A program made the position numbers and the translations under genes. Below the pieces are notes generated by a model. That model made no database searches, was not told the DNA's origin, and saw only the letters and a program-made list of their open reading frames with translations. Of a stretch of DNA of 64,000 nucleotides, positions 1 to 11,144 are shown piece after piece. The DNA is taken from the NCBI GenBank assembly GCA_905221605.1, contig CAJNDS010002131.1, forward strand, positions 370,001-434,000, read 5' to 3'. Positions within the stretch are counted from its first letter, which is position 1; the number at the start of each line of letters is the position of its first letter. This DNA is from Symbiodinium natans. Taxonomy: Eukaryota; Sar; Dinophyceae; Suessiales; Symbiodiniaceae.

Positions 1-199
1 AATAAATTGCCATGTGGATCTGCGCCGAATGGACACCTGGTTTGTTGCCCGCAGTCTCGGCATAGGCTTCATAATGACGCGGTAGACTGAGCCCATCTGA
101 AGCATGTGGATGGGCGAGGAACGCGGTGCTTCGTGAGCTCTTTACCCTACACCGTCCACGAACCCTTTTGCCCAAACCCTACGTGGGACATCCTGAAAG

Positions 200-2121
200 C
201 TCATCGCCTCATTTTCCGTCGCGAAGGCATTTCTCTGCGATTGAAGAACTTGTAGTTGATCCTCAAATAGCCCAGGCTGTTGATGAGATTGAACCAAGGT
301 TTGGTCATACCTCTGTATTCTTTAGGTATCATGTCCGAGAAATTTGACCACATGCGCTCGCAGGCTAAGGTACCGGAGTGAATGACCTCTTCATTCGCAC
401 GCAAACGGGCCCGTGCTGCTGTTTGCCAACTCAGCAAGCCTTGCACGCGGTGGGCCAGAAGGGCTTGGAAGTGCTTGCAGACTTTGGGCGTAGCAGCGGT
501 GGCACGTCCCACCGTCCATGAACCATCACGAATACCTCTGCGTATGCCATGCTTCCGCCTCCGCCCAGGGGTATACCAAGCAAGCGAGGATGTTTTGGAT
601 CTCTACGCGGAACTCATCATTTGTCTGGTATCCATGCCCCTGGTTTTTGGTATGGAGCGTCGCACCAACTGCATTTGCAAGACGTTGTAACGTTGTGCGA
701 GGAGGTGTGGCATGGAAGTTACTTCGCCAGGCAGGCGCTTCCCTCACAAGAGGATGCTGGAGAAAATCTTTGACGAGCAACTGGACGTCTTCCTGACGGA
801 CTGCAAGGCCCAACAGTTCGATGGCTCGGGGAGTCAGGTTGGGCAAGGCCGGAGGCTCCCTCGGACGCGGGTCGCACGCCTCAAACGGTGCAGGGGACAA
901 TCGAAGCAACGCATCCTTGTGGCCGAGTAGCATGTCAAACGTGTCGCTCGCGAACACAGATGTAAGGGACCGAAGCTTGAAAAAATCATGCAAGGGCTCC
1001 CCGGCAATGATACCGGATTCGCCATAGAGGTCAAAGTGCCCCGGAGGCATGAGCTTTCGGCGTCTCATGTCGAGCTGTGAGGCGGGCATCTGGAAAGACT
1101 TCTTGGAAAAGCTTCGCGAAATTGACATGGTGCTTAGCATAGGAATCTGTTGCGTAAAACCTCAGTTCACCGAAGCCGGCATATTGGATAGGCGAACAAT
1201 GCATACATATCTACGGCGAACACGCTACGCGCTCGAGGCGACACGTCTTGCGCATGTGGCATGTAGGGAACCAAGTAGCACTGGTCGAGCCTCCGAATGC
1301 CTGGCGAATGTCCAGGAGTAGCGGACGCAATACAGTTTTGATAGGATTCCACCACTTTTCGGACAATGGAGACAGCACATCCAACAGGGACCCATCTGTG
1401 CCGCAGAAGCCCAAGACAACGGCTGTCGGTTCCTCGTCATCAAACTTAAGTGGCTTTACAATTTTGTAATTCCCGTCCACACGACAACCTTTGCTGTTGC
1501 ATAGCAACTGCCGTCTCTTCATTCGGCTGACCTGTTGCTTGACCAAGTGGCTAGGCCCTGTAGAAGAATGCCTCGGATAATTGCATTTTTGGGGAGACAG
1601 GAAACCTGCCAAGCAAAGCTGTAAGGCGCTGTGCCTTGGAAATGCATGTACATGGAGCCGTGCAGGGCGGCATTACTATACCAGTGTGACAGTGCCCGGC
1701 GGGCCGCCCTTGCAGGTCTCATAAAACTGCTTTGCCAAGTGGAAGAACCACCACGCCGTGAAATAGCACGGCCGCTGACGTTCTGCCCTAAACACCAAAG
1801 CGCAATGGCAAAACGACTCAACTCACTCTCTGCACTCACACTACCAGAATCCTCATCGCACTGTACATCCACTGACGCACGGGACGTGACTTTGAAGTTC
1901 TCAAGTGAAGCTCACGTGAGAGCACCAGAACCTTCTCGTCCACTTTCCGCATCTACCAAAAATTGAGGCAAAGGGTCCTGTCCGTGAAGCCAGTACTTAA
2001 ACTGAAACAAGCGGACCTGCCGACGCATCAGCTGTTCCATACGTGCAGCGGCGTACAAGGGAATCTCCCCCCTTTCTGAACGGCTTTTTGCCGACACAGC
2101 GACGTGCCGTCTGTGTGACAA
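200..2121 (-). pseudogene. decayed DDE-transposase-like gene remnant
   Basis: Coding-like sequence runs leftward in pieces: frame from 2121 to 1519 (one in-frame stop near 1912), a second frame from 1612 to about 1040 (one TAG at 1211-1213), back to the first frame from about 1060 to 526, then a third frame 512-201. Three acidic blocks occur in the order expected of an RNase-H-fold transposase: RVDGNYKIVKP (about 1477), FYATDSYAKHH (about 1147) and LACERMWSNF (about 358), the last followed by a stretch ending LRINYKFFNR. This D-D-E spacing is my reading; I do not recognise the exact family. Frameshifts and stops say it is dead, although some frame changes could be undetected introns. No terminal repeats or spliced leader were found beside it. 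Confidence 0.45.
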
Positions 2122-2213
2122 AGGCAGCCTTCGGCAGGCACAGGCCCGTCCGAAAGAAGCAACGCCGCCGAGTCCAGTTCTTGCTTAGAAATGAGCCCAC
2201 CGCCCCTTTGTCT

Positions 2214-2755
2214 TATGATATTCAATTCCCTTATAACACAACTGCTGGTCGATTGCTGTTAAAATTTGTAAAATCAAAACATCATACGGAAAATCAAAAT
2301 CAAAATCGGCTGGAATCGCGGGGCGGGGAGGCGGCAAATCAAAACCAATCGAAAAAATCGAGACAAAATCAACAGGCAATTAAACCAAAACTCCAATTGA
2401 AACAACCTCAAAAAACATGGGCTGAAATGCACGCGGGCCCGGAAAATGAATGAAGTACATATATAATGGATCGTACCATGTGTTTTCATTTTCCGGGCCC
2501 AGTGTGCAGTCCAGCCTGTTTTCGCCTATTTTGGATTCTCCGATTTGTTTGATCTTTTTTTGGTCTTTTTTTGCTCCTTCTTTGATCCTTTCTTGATCCT
2601 TTTTGAATCTTGTTTTGATCTTTCTGATTGTTTAAAAACGTTTTTGATTTCCCCCGTCCTCCCCCCCCAAAAAATTTCTAGCCGATTTTGCTCGAGTTGT
2701 TGATGCTTTGTCTGATTTTGGAAGTCAATTGTCTTATAAGGCATTAAATATCATA
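2214..2755. mobile_element. foldback (long inverted-repeat) element
   Basis: The left arm begins TATGATATTCAATTCCCTTA and the right arm, read on the reverse strand, begins TATGATATTTAATGCCTTAT. Pairing continues inward with gaps through an A-rich left arm (AAAATCAAAATC, AAATCGGCTGGAA, GGGGCGGGGAGG) and a T-rich right arm (mirror: AAAATCGGCTAGAAA, GGGGGGGGAGGA). An inner hairpin at 2435-2500 has 15-bp perfect arms (GGGCCCGGAAAATGA). Telomere-type repeat begins right after the right end. No transposase lies within, so it is non-autonomous if mobile. Confidence 0.6.
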
Positions 2756-2760
2756 ACCCT

Positions 2761-2850
2761 TGTGTTTTGGGTTTAGGGTTCAGGGTTTGGGGTTTAGGGT
2801 TTAGGGTTTAGGTTTATGGTTTAAGGTTGAGGGTTTAGGGCCGGCGCCGT
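2761..2850 (+). repeat. degenerate TTTAGGG array
   Basis: About twelve units of TTTAGGG with point variants (TTCAGGG, TTTGGGG, TTTATGG). First telomere-type block in the window, abutting the foldback element. Confidence 0.85.
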
Positions 2851-3217
2851 TCTCAGTATGCTGTCCAGGAGTTCTCCGCTTGCTCCAGCTTAGGTTGATG
2901 ATCCGCCCTCCATGCCAGCGTCCTGCCATCGCGGCCGTGCTGCCTTGTGGCTCCCAAACTGAGCAAAGCTTGTCGTCACAGATCTGCAAGCAAACAGCTG
3001 GTGGTCACAATGGAAATCCAATCATGACGAAACCAAAAAAACACAAGGTCGGTCAAATCATGTCAGTCATGCCCATGTCCAAGAGTCAAAACGAAATGAA
3101 TGCGAAAGAAACTCTGAAGCTCTAGAATGTGCGTCGTAAGGTTTTCTTGAAAGCACATCGAGCCCCAAGAGTAATTTTAGGAATAAAACGGGCGCCCTTT
3201 TGGGTTTCAAGGGACTG
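2851..3217. other. unassigned sequence
   Basis: Mixed-composition DNA. An 81-codon frame at 2880-3125 (+) has no recognisable motif and no support from neighbours. Nothing else seen. Confidence 0.5.
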
Positions 3218-3317
3218 ATATTATATTATATTATATTATACTATATTATATTATAGTATCCATTATATTTTTATTATATTATATATTATATTATATTATA
3301 TTATATATTATATTATA
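3218..3317. repeat. TATTA microsatellite
   Basis: About 100 bp of ATATTATATT-type pentanucleotide repeat with few interruptions. Confidence 0.9.
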
Positions 3318-4184
3318 AGAGAACCTCAGCCTTAAAGAAAGGGAATAAGGGCCGACTCTCGGTCCTAGACATCGGCGGGCCTCGCATTTCGCCCAAGCCC
3401 CCTCCTCTTCAGGATCCCCTCCCTCCCAGCTGAAGAGGGGGACTGGTAGTGTAAATCCCCTCGCCCCACCTTCAGCAGATCTGAAGGACAGACTGCGTGT
3501 GCGTAACAGACAAAAGAAATCGCAGACCATAGAACTCAAGCTTCAAACTGGACAAGAATAGATTAGAATCGGAAACAACCAATAGTATTGTGAGCATTGA
3601 ACTCAAAAGGTCAAAAAATCTGAAAGGTTCGCCATTTTTCAGTGCAGAAACAAGAAAATGTGAAAGAAGAAAAAAGTTGGCTTTCCGTCTTAAGCGGCTC
3701 AGTTTACATTCTGCCATGAGGAGAGGCTTCTCATGTTCAACCTATGCCTTGTGAAAATTCTGACCGTCTCCGGATGAAACAAATTTACATTCTACCGCTC
3801 CAGAGGTCGCGACGAGATGAAATTACCGCTCCAAAGGTCGCGCCTGCCGACCAAAACCTGCCCTAAACCGACCAGCGCAAGACCTACTCGGGCCCTGACA
3901 GGGAGTTGTTGAAAACGTCCTGATGGCGCTCGGAGGTTTTAGGGGGCTAGGCTTCAGTAAACTGCAATAAGCTCTCACCACTACACTCTATCGACCTGAA
4001 GTATAGACTCTAGACATTCAGCTTGGCGCTTGTGAGGGCAAGGGCTATGGGACCGAGGCGTCTCGGGTTTTGACAATCCCCAAGCAGCCGTCTGAACCAG
4101 CGTATAGACCCTACAAACAACACCCTGAACAGCCCCTGCAAGAAATCCCTCTAGGAACAACCCGGCAAATCCGTAAACAGCTCC
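3318..4184. other. unassigned sequence free of telomere repeat
   Basis: About 870 bp of unique DNA. A short internal repeat CTCCAGAGGTCGCG / CTCCAAAGGTCGCG occurs near 3800 and 3830. Small reverse-strand frames at 3291-3539 and 3472-3717 lack domain features. No gene supported. Confidence 0.5.
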
Positions 4185-5825
4185 TAAACCCTAAACCCCT
4201 CAACCCTAGTCTAGACCCCAAACCCAAGAACCCCTAAAAAGCTCCGAACCCTTTTGCAAAGGTTTTTGCTTTGGTTCACTTCCGCGTGTTTAGGGTTCAG
4301 GGTATGGGGTTTAGGGTTGAGGGTTAAGGGTGTGGGATTTAGGGCTTGGGGGTTTGGTTTAGGGTTTAGGGTTCAGGGTTTAGGGTTCAGGGTTTAGGGT
4401 TAAGGGTTTAGGGTTGAGGGTTTAGGATTTAGGGCTAGGGTTTAGGGTTTAGGGGTTAGGGTTTAGGGTCCCGAAACCCTTAACCCTTAACCCTGAGCCC
4501 TGAAGGCCCCCGGGTCCTGCACCACGGACATCGAAGGATCGGGCTGTATGGGGACACCTCCCCCCGCAAGCTTTCGGAAATCGGAAACCCGGTTTAGGGT
4601 TTAGGATTTAGGGTTTCGGGTTTTAGGGATTTAGGCCTCTCTTGGACCCACAAAAAAAACCGAAACAACCCCTTACAAACACCCTTGCAGCAATGCTAAG
4701 CCCCTGCGACATCGAACGCGAAACCCTCCCCCCCCCTAGAACCCCCTGAACCCTTTTGGAACCTGCTGAGGCTCAACCTGGGATGCGAAGCCCTGAACCC
4801 TGAACCCTAAACCCTAAACCCTAAACCCTAAGGTCTTTTTGAAGGCTTCATAGTGTTGGGGTGTAGGGCTCAGGGCTTCAAGTCGCTCAGGGCGTAGGGT
4901 TGTTTTAGGGTTGAGCGTTGAGGGCCAAGAGCTCACGCAGCCATACTTGAGGGCTCATGAGAAGTAAGTAGGGCGCATGTGTGCCTTTATGAAGCTTCTA
5001 ACCAGCTCTAAGTACAGCTCTGGACAACATCTCCGAAGCCCAAAGCCCCATGAACAGAAAGCTGAAACTTCGTCGTGCTCTTCTGAGTGTACTGGTGCTA
5101 CTCCCACAATTGTACTAGTCTTGCAACAATTCTTATCATTACCAGCACCATTCCTGCTACTATCATTGCTACGGTTACGGACTATGAGTACGATTCCGTT
5201 GGAGATCCACGCCAGTACTATTACTACGGCAAGTGCTACTATGACTACGGCTACTATTCATGACTTTCACGCATTACCCGGGTTTAGGGTTTAGGGTTTA
5301 GGGTTTAAGGTTTAAGGTTTAGGGTTGACACCGCTGGAAGTCAACGAGAACGAAAACTCCCCCCAATAAGTCTTGGCGGCAGCCACCAGCACCCCCCATT
5401 CCCCCCCCTTCCCCTTGCGGCTGGGGTTTAGGTGTTTAGGGCTTAGGATTTGAGGCTAGGGTTTAGGGTGCAGGGTCCTAAACCCTAAACCGTAAACCCT
5501 AACCATAAACCCTGAACCCTAAACCCTAAGCCCTCTGAAGCCGAAACCCTATGCCCAAACCCAAAAGCCCCGGGGACAAACAAGGTGCCTCCCTTCATGA
5601 TGTTCAAGGTGGTGAGCACCTCCTCAAAGAGGACCTGGGAATTCTAGGCTGGGGGAGCCTGAATTAAGGGTTTAGGGTGGAGGGTTTAGGGTTTAGGGTT
5701 TAGGGTTTAGGGTTTAGGGTTTAGGGTTTACGGTTTAGGGTTTAGGGTTTAGGGTTCAGGGGATCCTGAAACCACAAGCCCCTTGTGGGGTTTAGGGTTA
5801 GGGGCTTCGGAGTTCGGGCTTGATG
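4185..5825. repeat. mixed-orientation telomere-type repeats with unique islands
   Basis: CCCTAAA-type runs at about 4185-4250, 4480-4505, 4795-4832 and 5487-5535; TTTAGGG-type runs at about 4290-4470, 4590-4635, 5280-5325, 5430-5470 and 5666-5761. Between them are short unique islands. The stretch 5100-5260 is a degenerate ACT/ATT-rich trinucleotide sequence, which explains the open frame there. Confidence 0.75.
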
Positions 5826-6022
5826 CAGGGTTGAGGGTTTAGGGTTTAGGGTTTCGGGTTTAGGGTTTAGGGTTTAGGGTTTAGGGTTTAGGGTTTAGGG
5901 TTTAGGGTTTAGGGTTTAGGGTTTAGGGTTTAGGGTTTAGTTTTAGGGTTTAGGGTTTAGGGTTTAGGGTTTAGGGTTTAGGGTTTAGGGTTTAGGGTTT
6001 AGGGTTTAGGGTTTAGGGTTTA
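5826..6022 (+). repeat. TTTAGGG array
   Basis: About 28 units, nearly perfect in the interior with variants (TTGAGGG, TTTCGGG) at the left edge. Confidence 0.95.
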
Positions 6023-6132
6023 CTTCGAGGCTTCGGCCTTACAGGGTTTCGACTCTCACGCTGGAACAGGCTGGTGGGGATTCGGTACGACAAGGCCTTT
6101 GTGGGAAACTGAATGAGCCTCAGACGCCAACT

Positions 6133-6232
6133 GGTTTAGGGTTTAGGGTTTAAGGTTTAGGGTTTAGGGTTTAGGCTTTAGGGTTTAGGGTTTAGGCTTT
6201 AGGGTTTAGGGTTTAGGGTTTCGGGTTTAGGA
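6133..6232 (+). repeat. TTTAGGG array
   Basis: About 14 units with TTTAGGC and TTTCGGG variants. Confidence 0.9.
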
Positions 6233-6856
6233 TTGGTGGGGTACTATCTACAATGGTCACTTTTTGTTCCTTATTGGGGTTGTAAGTTGTAAGTACTCAT
6301 GAAGATGCAAAACGATTTTGAACAATGACCCAGCCAAGACGATGAAGGACTCCCTAAACCCCAAACCCTAAACCCTCAGCCTTGGGGGCTTAGCCACCGC
6401 CTATGTCTTGAGGCGCCTCCAACTTCGTTTCCATGCGCCAGATGTCCAGGGCCTCGAGGGCAGTCTAGAGAACAAGATCACTTTGCAGGGCATGAGTATC
6501 CCTAACCCTAAACCCTAAACCCTAAACCCCAAACCCTAAACCCTTAACCCCAAACCCTACACCATGGTCAAACCCACACTTCGAAAGCAAGCCCGTCTAA
6601 GACCCAAGCCCACGGGACTCCTTCAACCAGGGGGGGTTAGGATTCAGGGTCGAGGGTTGAGGGTCTTTAAGGCTTAAGGTTTGGGACCCTAAACCCTAAA
6701 CCCTAAACCCTAAACCCTAAACCCTAAACCCTCAACCAGGGGTGGCCACATATACTCCACCTGGTCGTCTGCACGTGGCATACGGGACCCCTGAACCCTT
6801 CAGCTGCTTCGTGGCCGCCTGACTTCCTAAACCCGAAACCCAAGACCCGATAGACT
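6233..6856. repeat. unique islands with CCCTAAA runs
   Basis: CCCTAAA-orientation runs lie at about 6355-6378, 6500-6562 and 6687-6733. The last begins directly after TTTAGGG-like sequence (6640-6686), forming an inverted junction. No gene seen. Confidence 0.75.
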
Positions 6857-6973
6857 TAAGTTATAGTTGTAGTAGCTGTAGTAGCTGTAGTAGCTGTAGT
6901 AGCTGTAGTAGCTGTAGTAGCTGTAGTAGTAGTAGTTGTTGTTGTTGTAGTAGTAGTAGTAGTAGTAGTAGCA
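6857..6973. repeat. GTAGTAGCT / GTA microsatellite
   Basis: Eight or so copies of the 9-mer GTAGTAGCT pass into pure GTA/GTT triplets. The Tyr/Thr-rich frames over it are artefacts. Confidence 0.9.
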
Positions 6974-7973
6974 GCACTGGCAGCAACTGAATCTAACGTC
7001 GCGAGTTGGGGTTGAGGGTTGGGGTTTAGGGTTGAGCGCTTGGGATCTGGAGGGCCAACCAACCAGTTTGCCCAGCGGCACGCATACCCAGCGAAAAACA
7101 TCCAATAACAACTTGCATGCTTCGGGCTCTTTAACGACACATCTCTTCGATGCTCAGCTAAAGGTTACAGGGTAACTGTAACCCTAAACCCCAAACCTAA
7201 AGCATAAACCCTAGACCCGAGACCCTAAACCTTAAACCCGAAACTCTATACCATCAACTCTCAACCCCAAAAAACCCAAAACCCAAAACCCTAAACCCCA
7301 AACCCCAAACCCTAAACCCTAAACCCCAAACCCCAAACCCTAACCCCCAAACCCGCTAATCGCATGCCCCCAAAGCCTTCGCGCCACCTCGGAGCCTTGC
7401 AGCACCTGTCTGCGAAGGAACTTACAACTGCAGTAGGGTTTAGGGTTCAGGGTTTTGGGTTTAGGGTTTGGGGTTTAGGGTTTAGGGTTTAGGGTTTAGG
7501 GTGTAGGGTTTAGGGTTTAGGGTTTAGGGTTCTTGGTTTTTCGTTTTGGGGGAGTCAAGGTTTATGGTTTCGGGATCTGCGGGGGGGGGGGGCCATACAG
7601 AAGCCCTCAGGACCACTCCAGAAAGAGAAAGCCTAAAGCCTAAAGCCTAAAGCCCTAAACGTGCTCCAGCAACAAGTCAAGGGTCTTTTTGAGGGGGATT
7701 CTTGGGGGGCTCTTGGGCCGGTAGAATTTGAAAACGGCTCGGGGGTGGACCGAAAATCTTGACTGTTGGAGCACAGGATCACATTGCATTTTTTTTGGGG
7801 GGGGTGGGCTGGGGGGCGTGGGGGGTGCATCGACCCACGCCCTTTTGGCGTGGTTTTGTTTGTAGTTCATGTGAGGGAGTCTGCCGGCTTGGGAGGTTTG
7901 GTGCTTTTTTTGGAAGAGCTTTCCTTTTGGCATTTTGGGGCGCTTGGAGCCTGCCAGGACATTTTGGGCCGGG
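6974..7973. repeat. telomere-type repeats and G-rich unique DNA
   Basis: TTTAGGG-like at 7010-7036; degenerate CCCTAAA at 7180-7350 (variants CCCCAAA, CCCGAAA); TTTAGGG array at 7434-7531 of about 13 units. 7532-7973 is unique and G-rich with runs of 12 G near 7580 and G/T runs near 7790. No gene supported. Confidence 0.7.
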
Positions 7974-8153
7974 GCTTAGGGTTTAGGGTTTAGGGTTTAG
8001 GGTTTAGGGCTTAGGGCTTAGGGTTTAGGGCTTAGGGCTTAGGGTTTAGGGTTTAGGGTTTAGGTAGGGTTTAGGGTTTAGGGTTTAGGGTTGAGGGTTG
8101 AGGGTTGAGGGTTTAGGGTTTAGGGTTTAGGGTTTTGGGTTTAGGGTTTAGGG
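7974..8153 (+). repeat. TTTAGGG array flanking the retrocopy
   Basis: About 25 units with TTGAGGG, CTTAGGG and TTTTGGG variants. It runs straight into the T8 tract at 8154-8161 that marks the 3' end of the retrocopied mRNA. Confidence 0.95.
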
Positions 8154-8257
8154 TTTTTTTTCTATTCATACAGATTGTAGTCAAGGAAGCCAGTGTATAG
8201 TACGATAGTCGTGTAGGACACACTACCACGCAGTCACACATCGGTCTGTTCGGTCAA

Positions 8258-10030
8258 TTATGACCCACCGCCAAGGGCCTTCTCAAGGGTGTCTCCGTCC
8301 TCTTCCTCGATAGTGGGTCCTGGAGTGTAGACATTGATAGCACCCTTCTCCTCGTCCGCACCGATAGTGTACTTCACCCGTGATGCTGCAATGATCCTCA
8401 GGCACTCCTCGACGTCAGCCTGCGGAGCAAGTGTCTCGTTGAAGCTGTAGTTGCTCCATGTCCCCTGGGGGTTCGCGTCTCGCAGGTATCTGATAACAAC
8501 AGCACCAGATATTGGGATCTCTCGAGCCGCTGTGAGTTCATGCCCTTGCAGGCCCAAGAGACCCTGATAGGGGATCATTTCAGCGCCCGCCACCTTGGTC
8601 ACCTGGACAGCAGCCTGTGCAACCTTTCGGATCTCCTCCATCATTGGGCCAAAGTTCACCACCACTGGGTACTGAGTGAGTAGAGTATCCATGACCTTGC
8701 CAAGCTGGGTCCTTGTGGCGAAACGGGCTAGCTCAAGATGTTTCGTTGCCACTGTGGCATGAAACCCAGTGTAAGAGCCATCGGTGTAGTTAGATAGGAC
8801 CGAAAACATTGCCTTTTGGACGCCGAAGGCTTGAAGAAGCAAAGATGTCATCGACGCGGCATATTCGTACGTAGTCGGTGCTGCAGCCAGCGCAGACGGG
8901 CGCTCGTTGGCTCTTGTGCACATCTCTGATGTAGCATGACCCCTCCTGCGAGCGTATGTGGCAAACGTGTCTGCCTGTGTAGCGTCACGTGAGGGTTGTT
9001 TGCATACAACATTGATGAAGAATTCGGCATGAGCGCACAAGAATGTTGAGTCTTTCCAGCGGCCGGAGACGATGTGGTGTGCGGCGGTACACAGGATAGT
9101 GAACGATAGCCCAGTTGGTACATCACCCCAAGCCTGCAGGATAGCACAGATAGTAAGGATGGCGGCAGGCACAGACAGTTTGGAGCGAACACCCTCGTCG
9201 CGTCCGATGAACTTGCGGAACCTCTCACTGTCAAACTCCGGGTCAGCCGAGGTGTCCAGTACTGGTGTGCCGGAGAAGCTTGGTGTATAATCACCAACAT
9301 CGGTGTCGATATCGATGGTGTCCTCCTCGTCTATATCGATAGTCTCGAGAGTTGCAGGGGACACGCGCACACTCTGCATAATGCCGCCCTGCATGGTGCT
9401 CCGACCTGTCGCCGATTTGGCCTTCGGCTTGTCAGCCTTGGGCCTGAGGCCTTCCATCTGCGCATCATTGATGATGTCAGACAACTTTGTGCCCTTGGAG
9501 ATGGTCTTTGATGCCGACACCAGAATTGGCAGAGCTCCATGGAAGAAGTCCGTTGCCCTTCGTGCATACTGGATCAGATCTTCGAGGGTTGTGTCTAGGC
9601 CGTGGAATACCAGGTCCTCCGGGACGTCAACAACCAGTGCTCCCATGTCGAAACTATGGTCTCTAGCAACAGAGTTAGCGACACCTGTTGAGTCATTGAG
9701 GGCAGTACCGTGAAGGGCAAGAAAGGAACCAAGAACGGCCTCAGAGCTAAACCCTTATTGCCCCTTCTTATGCTCTGATTTTGTCTGGAGCAGAGACGCT
9801 GCCAAGATGACATGGTTCACGAGAGGGTCAGCATTAGCATCCCTGAGGACCAGGTTCACTCTGGCGCGGGTGCTACCGAATGTCGGCTCTGAGTAAAATG
9901 ACTTGTAGACCCTAGACGTGTTGCACAGCGCGACGGCGCGCAGCAGCTTGGCTGATTCGGCATTGGGCTTGGCCCTCAAGAGTTTGGACCCCTCGTCAGC
10001 AAGCTTGGTGTCATCGAGTGTGAATGACAT
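8258..10030 (-). pseudogene. retrocopied gene of unknown function, one internal stop
   Basis: The first ATG after the spliced leader is at 10030. From it one frame runs 591 codons to TAA at 8260-8258, broken only by an in-frame TAA at 9757-9755 (codon 92). The part after the stop is open for about 500 codons, of which the last 462 begin with an ATG at 9646. I do not recognise the product. Visible: an Asp/Glu-rich linker (TIDIDEEDTIDIDTDVGDY) about a quarter into the C-terminal part, then a long Ala-rich, probably helical region with hydrophobic stretches (AAILTICAILQAWG, ASMTSLLLQAFG), and an acidic tail. No signal peptide or convincing membrane segment. Helical architecture and intronless integration would fit an endogenised viral nucleoprotein, but equally an ordinary host protein; this is speculation. 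The single stop suggests a fairly recent copy or a source stop that was suppressed. Confidence 0.7.
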
Positions 10031-10068
10031 GTTGGACGGAAACGGCCAAGCCTTTTCCTCTAAAGTAC

Positions 10069-10090
10069 CTTGAGCCAAAATGGCTACGGT
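10069..10090 (-). other. relict dinoflagellate spliced leader
   Basis: The reverse strand reads A, then CCGTAGCC...GGCTCAAG, matching the conserved 22-nt dinoflagellate leader (first base variable) at every position. It abuts the last CCCTAAA unit, which may share its first A. It is a cDNA relic, not a spliced-leader RNA gene: no donor GT follows it; the leader of the mRNA continues directly. Confidence 0.95.
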
Positions 10091-10132
10091 TTAGGGTTTA
10101 GGGTTTAGGGTTTAGGGTTTAGGGTTTAGGGC
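10091..10132 (+). repeat. TTTAGGG array on the 5' side of the retrocopy
   Basis: Six perfect units immediately next to the spliced leader. Confidence 0.95.
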
Positions 10133-10903
10133 TTGCTCGATGCATGCAAAGTCCGAATTATATGTTGGCACGTAGCAAGCAAAGAGGCGGAAGGAAATTG
10201 AACATGTTAGTGCTGTTGGGCTTGAAGAGAGGCCATGGTAAGCCCACCGATGCTACAAGTTCTCAGACAACCACATAGAACTTCAGTTTTCTCTTGCGGG
10301 GTTTAGCGTTGGTTTAGGGTTGGGGGTCTGAGAGTTCGGGATGTTGGGTTTAGCGTCTCGAAACAAGGGGCAAAAAAAAAAAAAAACATCACACCAGCCC
10401 TGCATCGAGTCGAATGAAGCTGATGGCATGGCCTAGCAACTTACATGTCCCTGTGTCTGCGGCAAGAAGATCCGAGCTGTGAACGTTCGCCCAAGCCCAC
10501 TGCCTTCGATGAATTCTGACAACGTGATTTCGCCGTCGCCATTATCCTGACCAAACTTCTGGGTTCTAAACCCTAAACCCTAAACCCTAAACCCTAAACC
10601 CTAAACCCTAAGCCCCTGAAATGAGGCACTTCCACATTCATGCGCATAGGTACGCTCACCCTACTTTTGCCATACCTGAACTACCCACACGCGAACCCCA
10701 AGTAGGTAGGTTGGGGTCGGTGTCAGATACCCTAAACCCTTGATGCACCAGGGCGGTCTCCCGAAAACCTTTGAACCCAGACTGGGACCCTAAACCCTAA
10801 ACCATACATAAACCCGAACACCCGCAACCCCCATCGTCTACACCAAAGGTCACAGAAACGATGCGAATCGTGAATCGTGCTTCCTGCGGCTCACTTTGTA
10901 GTA
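10133..10903. other. unique DNA with a CCCTAAA array
   Basis: A CCCTAAA array of seven units lies at 10566-10615; short telomere-like bits at 10310-10360 and 10790-10805; an A15 tract near 10373. No gene seen. Confidence 0.7.
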
Positions 10904-11007
10904 CTTGGACGTTCAGGGCCCTTATAACCCCAGCTATAACGGTGCTTATCAGCCCCCTGAGTCCCCCAAGTAGGTTATGAGTAGACTTATGATTGGGGCT
11001 ATAGCCG
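10904..11007. mobile_element. MITE family A, right end lost at a telomere array
   Basis: Left TIR CTTGGACGTTCAGG preceded by TA, then the family's core (CTTATAACCCCAGCTATAAC, CCCCCAAGTAGGTTATGAGTAG, TATGATTGGGGCTATA). The right TIR is missing: CCCTAAA units start at 11008. Confidence 0.65.
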
Positions 11008-11062
11008 CAAACCCTAAACCCTAACCCTAAACCCTAACCCTAAACCCTAAACCCTAAACCCT
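11008..11062 (-). repeat. CCCTAAA array
   Basis: About eight units, two of them shortened to CCCTAA. It truncates the family A element to its left. Confidence 0.9.
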
Positions 11063-11144
11063 TCTAGTTCTGGTACATGTGCTTTTCCAGTTTTGGGGTC
11101 CAAGGACTTGGTCCCCCCGCCTAAACCCCCCCCCCAGGCCAGAA

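Larger units (their letters stand above)
8154..10090 (-). mobile_element. spliced-leader retrocopy (processed mRNA inserted in telomere repeats)
   Basis: Read on the reverse strand, the insert starts with the full dinoflagellate spliced leader (10090-10069), has a short 5' leader (10068-10031), one long reading frame (10030-8258), about 95 nt of 3' sequence and A8 (8161-8154). TTTAGGG repeats flank both sides with no other sequence between. Spliced leader plus poly(A) plus absence of introns is the signature of a mature trans-spliced mRNA that was reverse transcribed and integrated; recycling of such cDNAs is established for dinoflagellates. No target-site duplication can be recognised because the target is itself repetitive. 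Which reverse transcriptase made it is not shown; a LINE remnant (31.6-32.3 kb) and a copia-like element (right end) are present in the window. Confidence 0.9.

Noticed and set aside
4977-5294. 105-codon forward frame
   Set aside because: It overlies a degenerate ACT/ATT triplet tract and ends in telomere-type repeat; no motif.
6827-7140. Tyr/Asn- and Thr-rich frames
   Set aside because: Translation of the GTA/GTAGTAGCT microsatellite.
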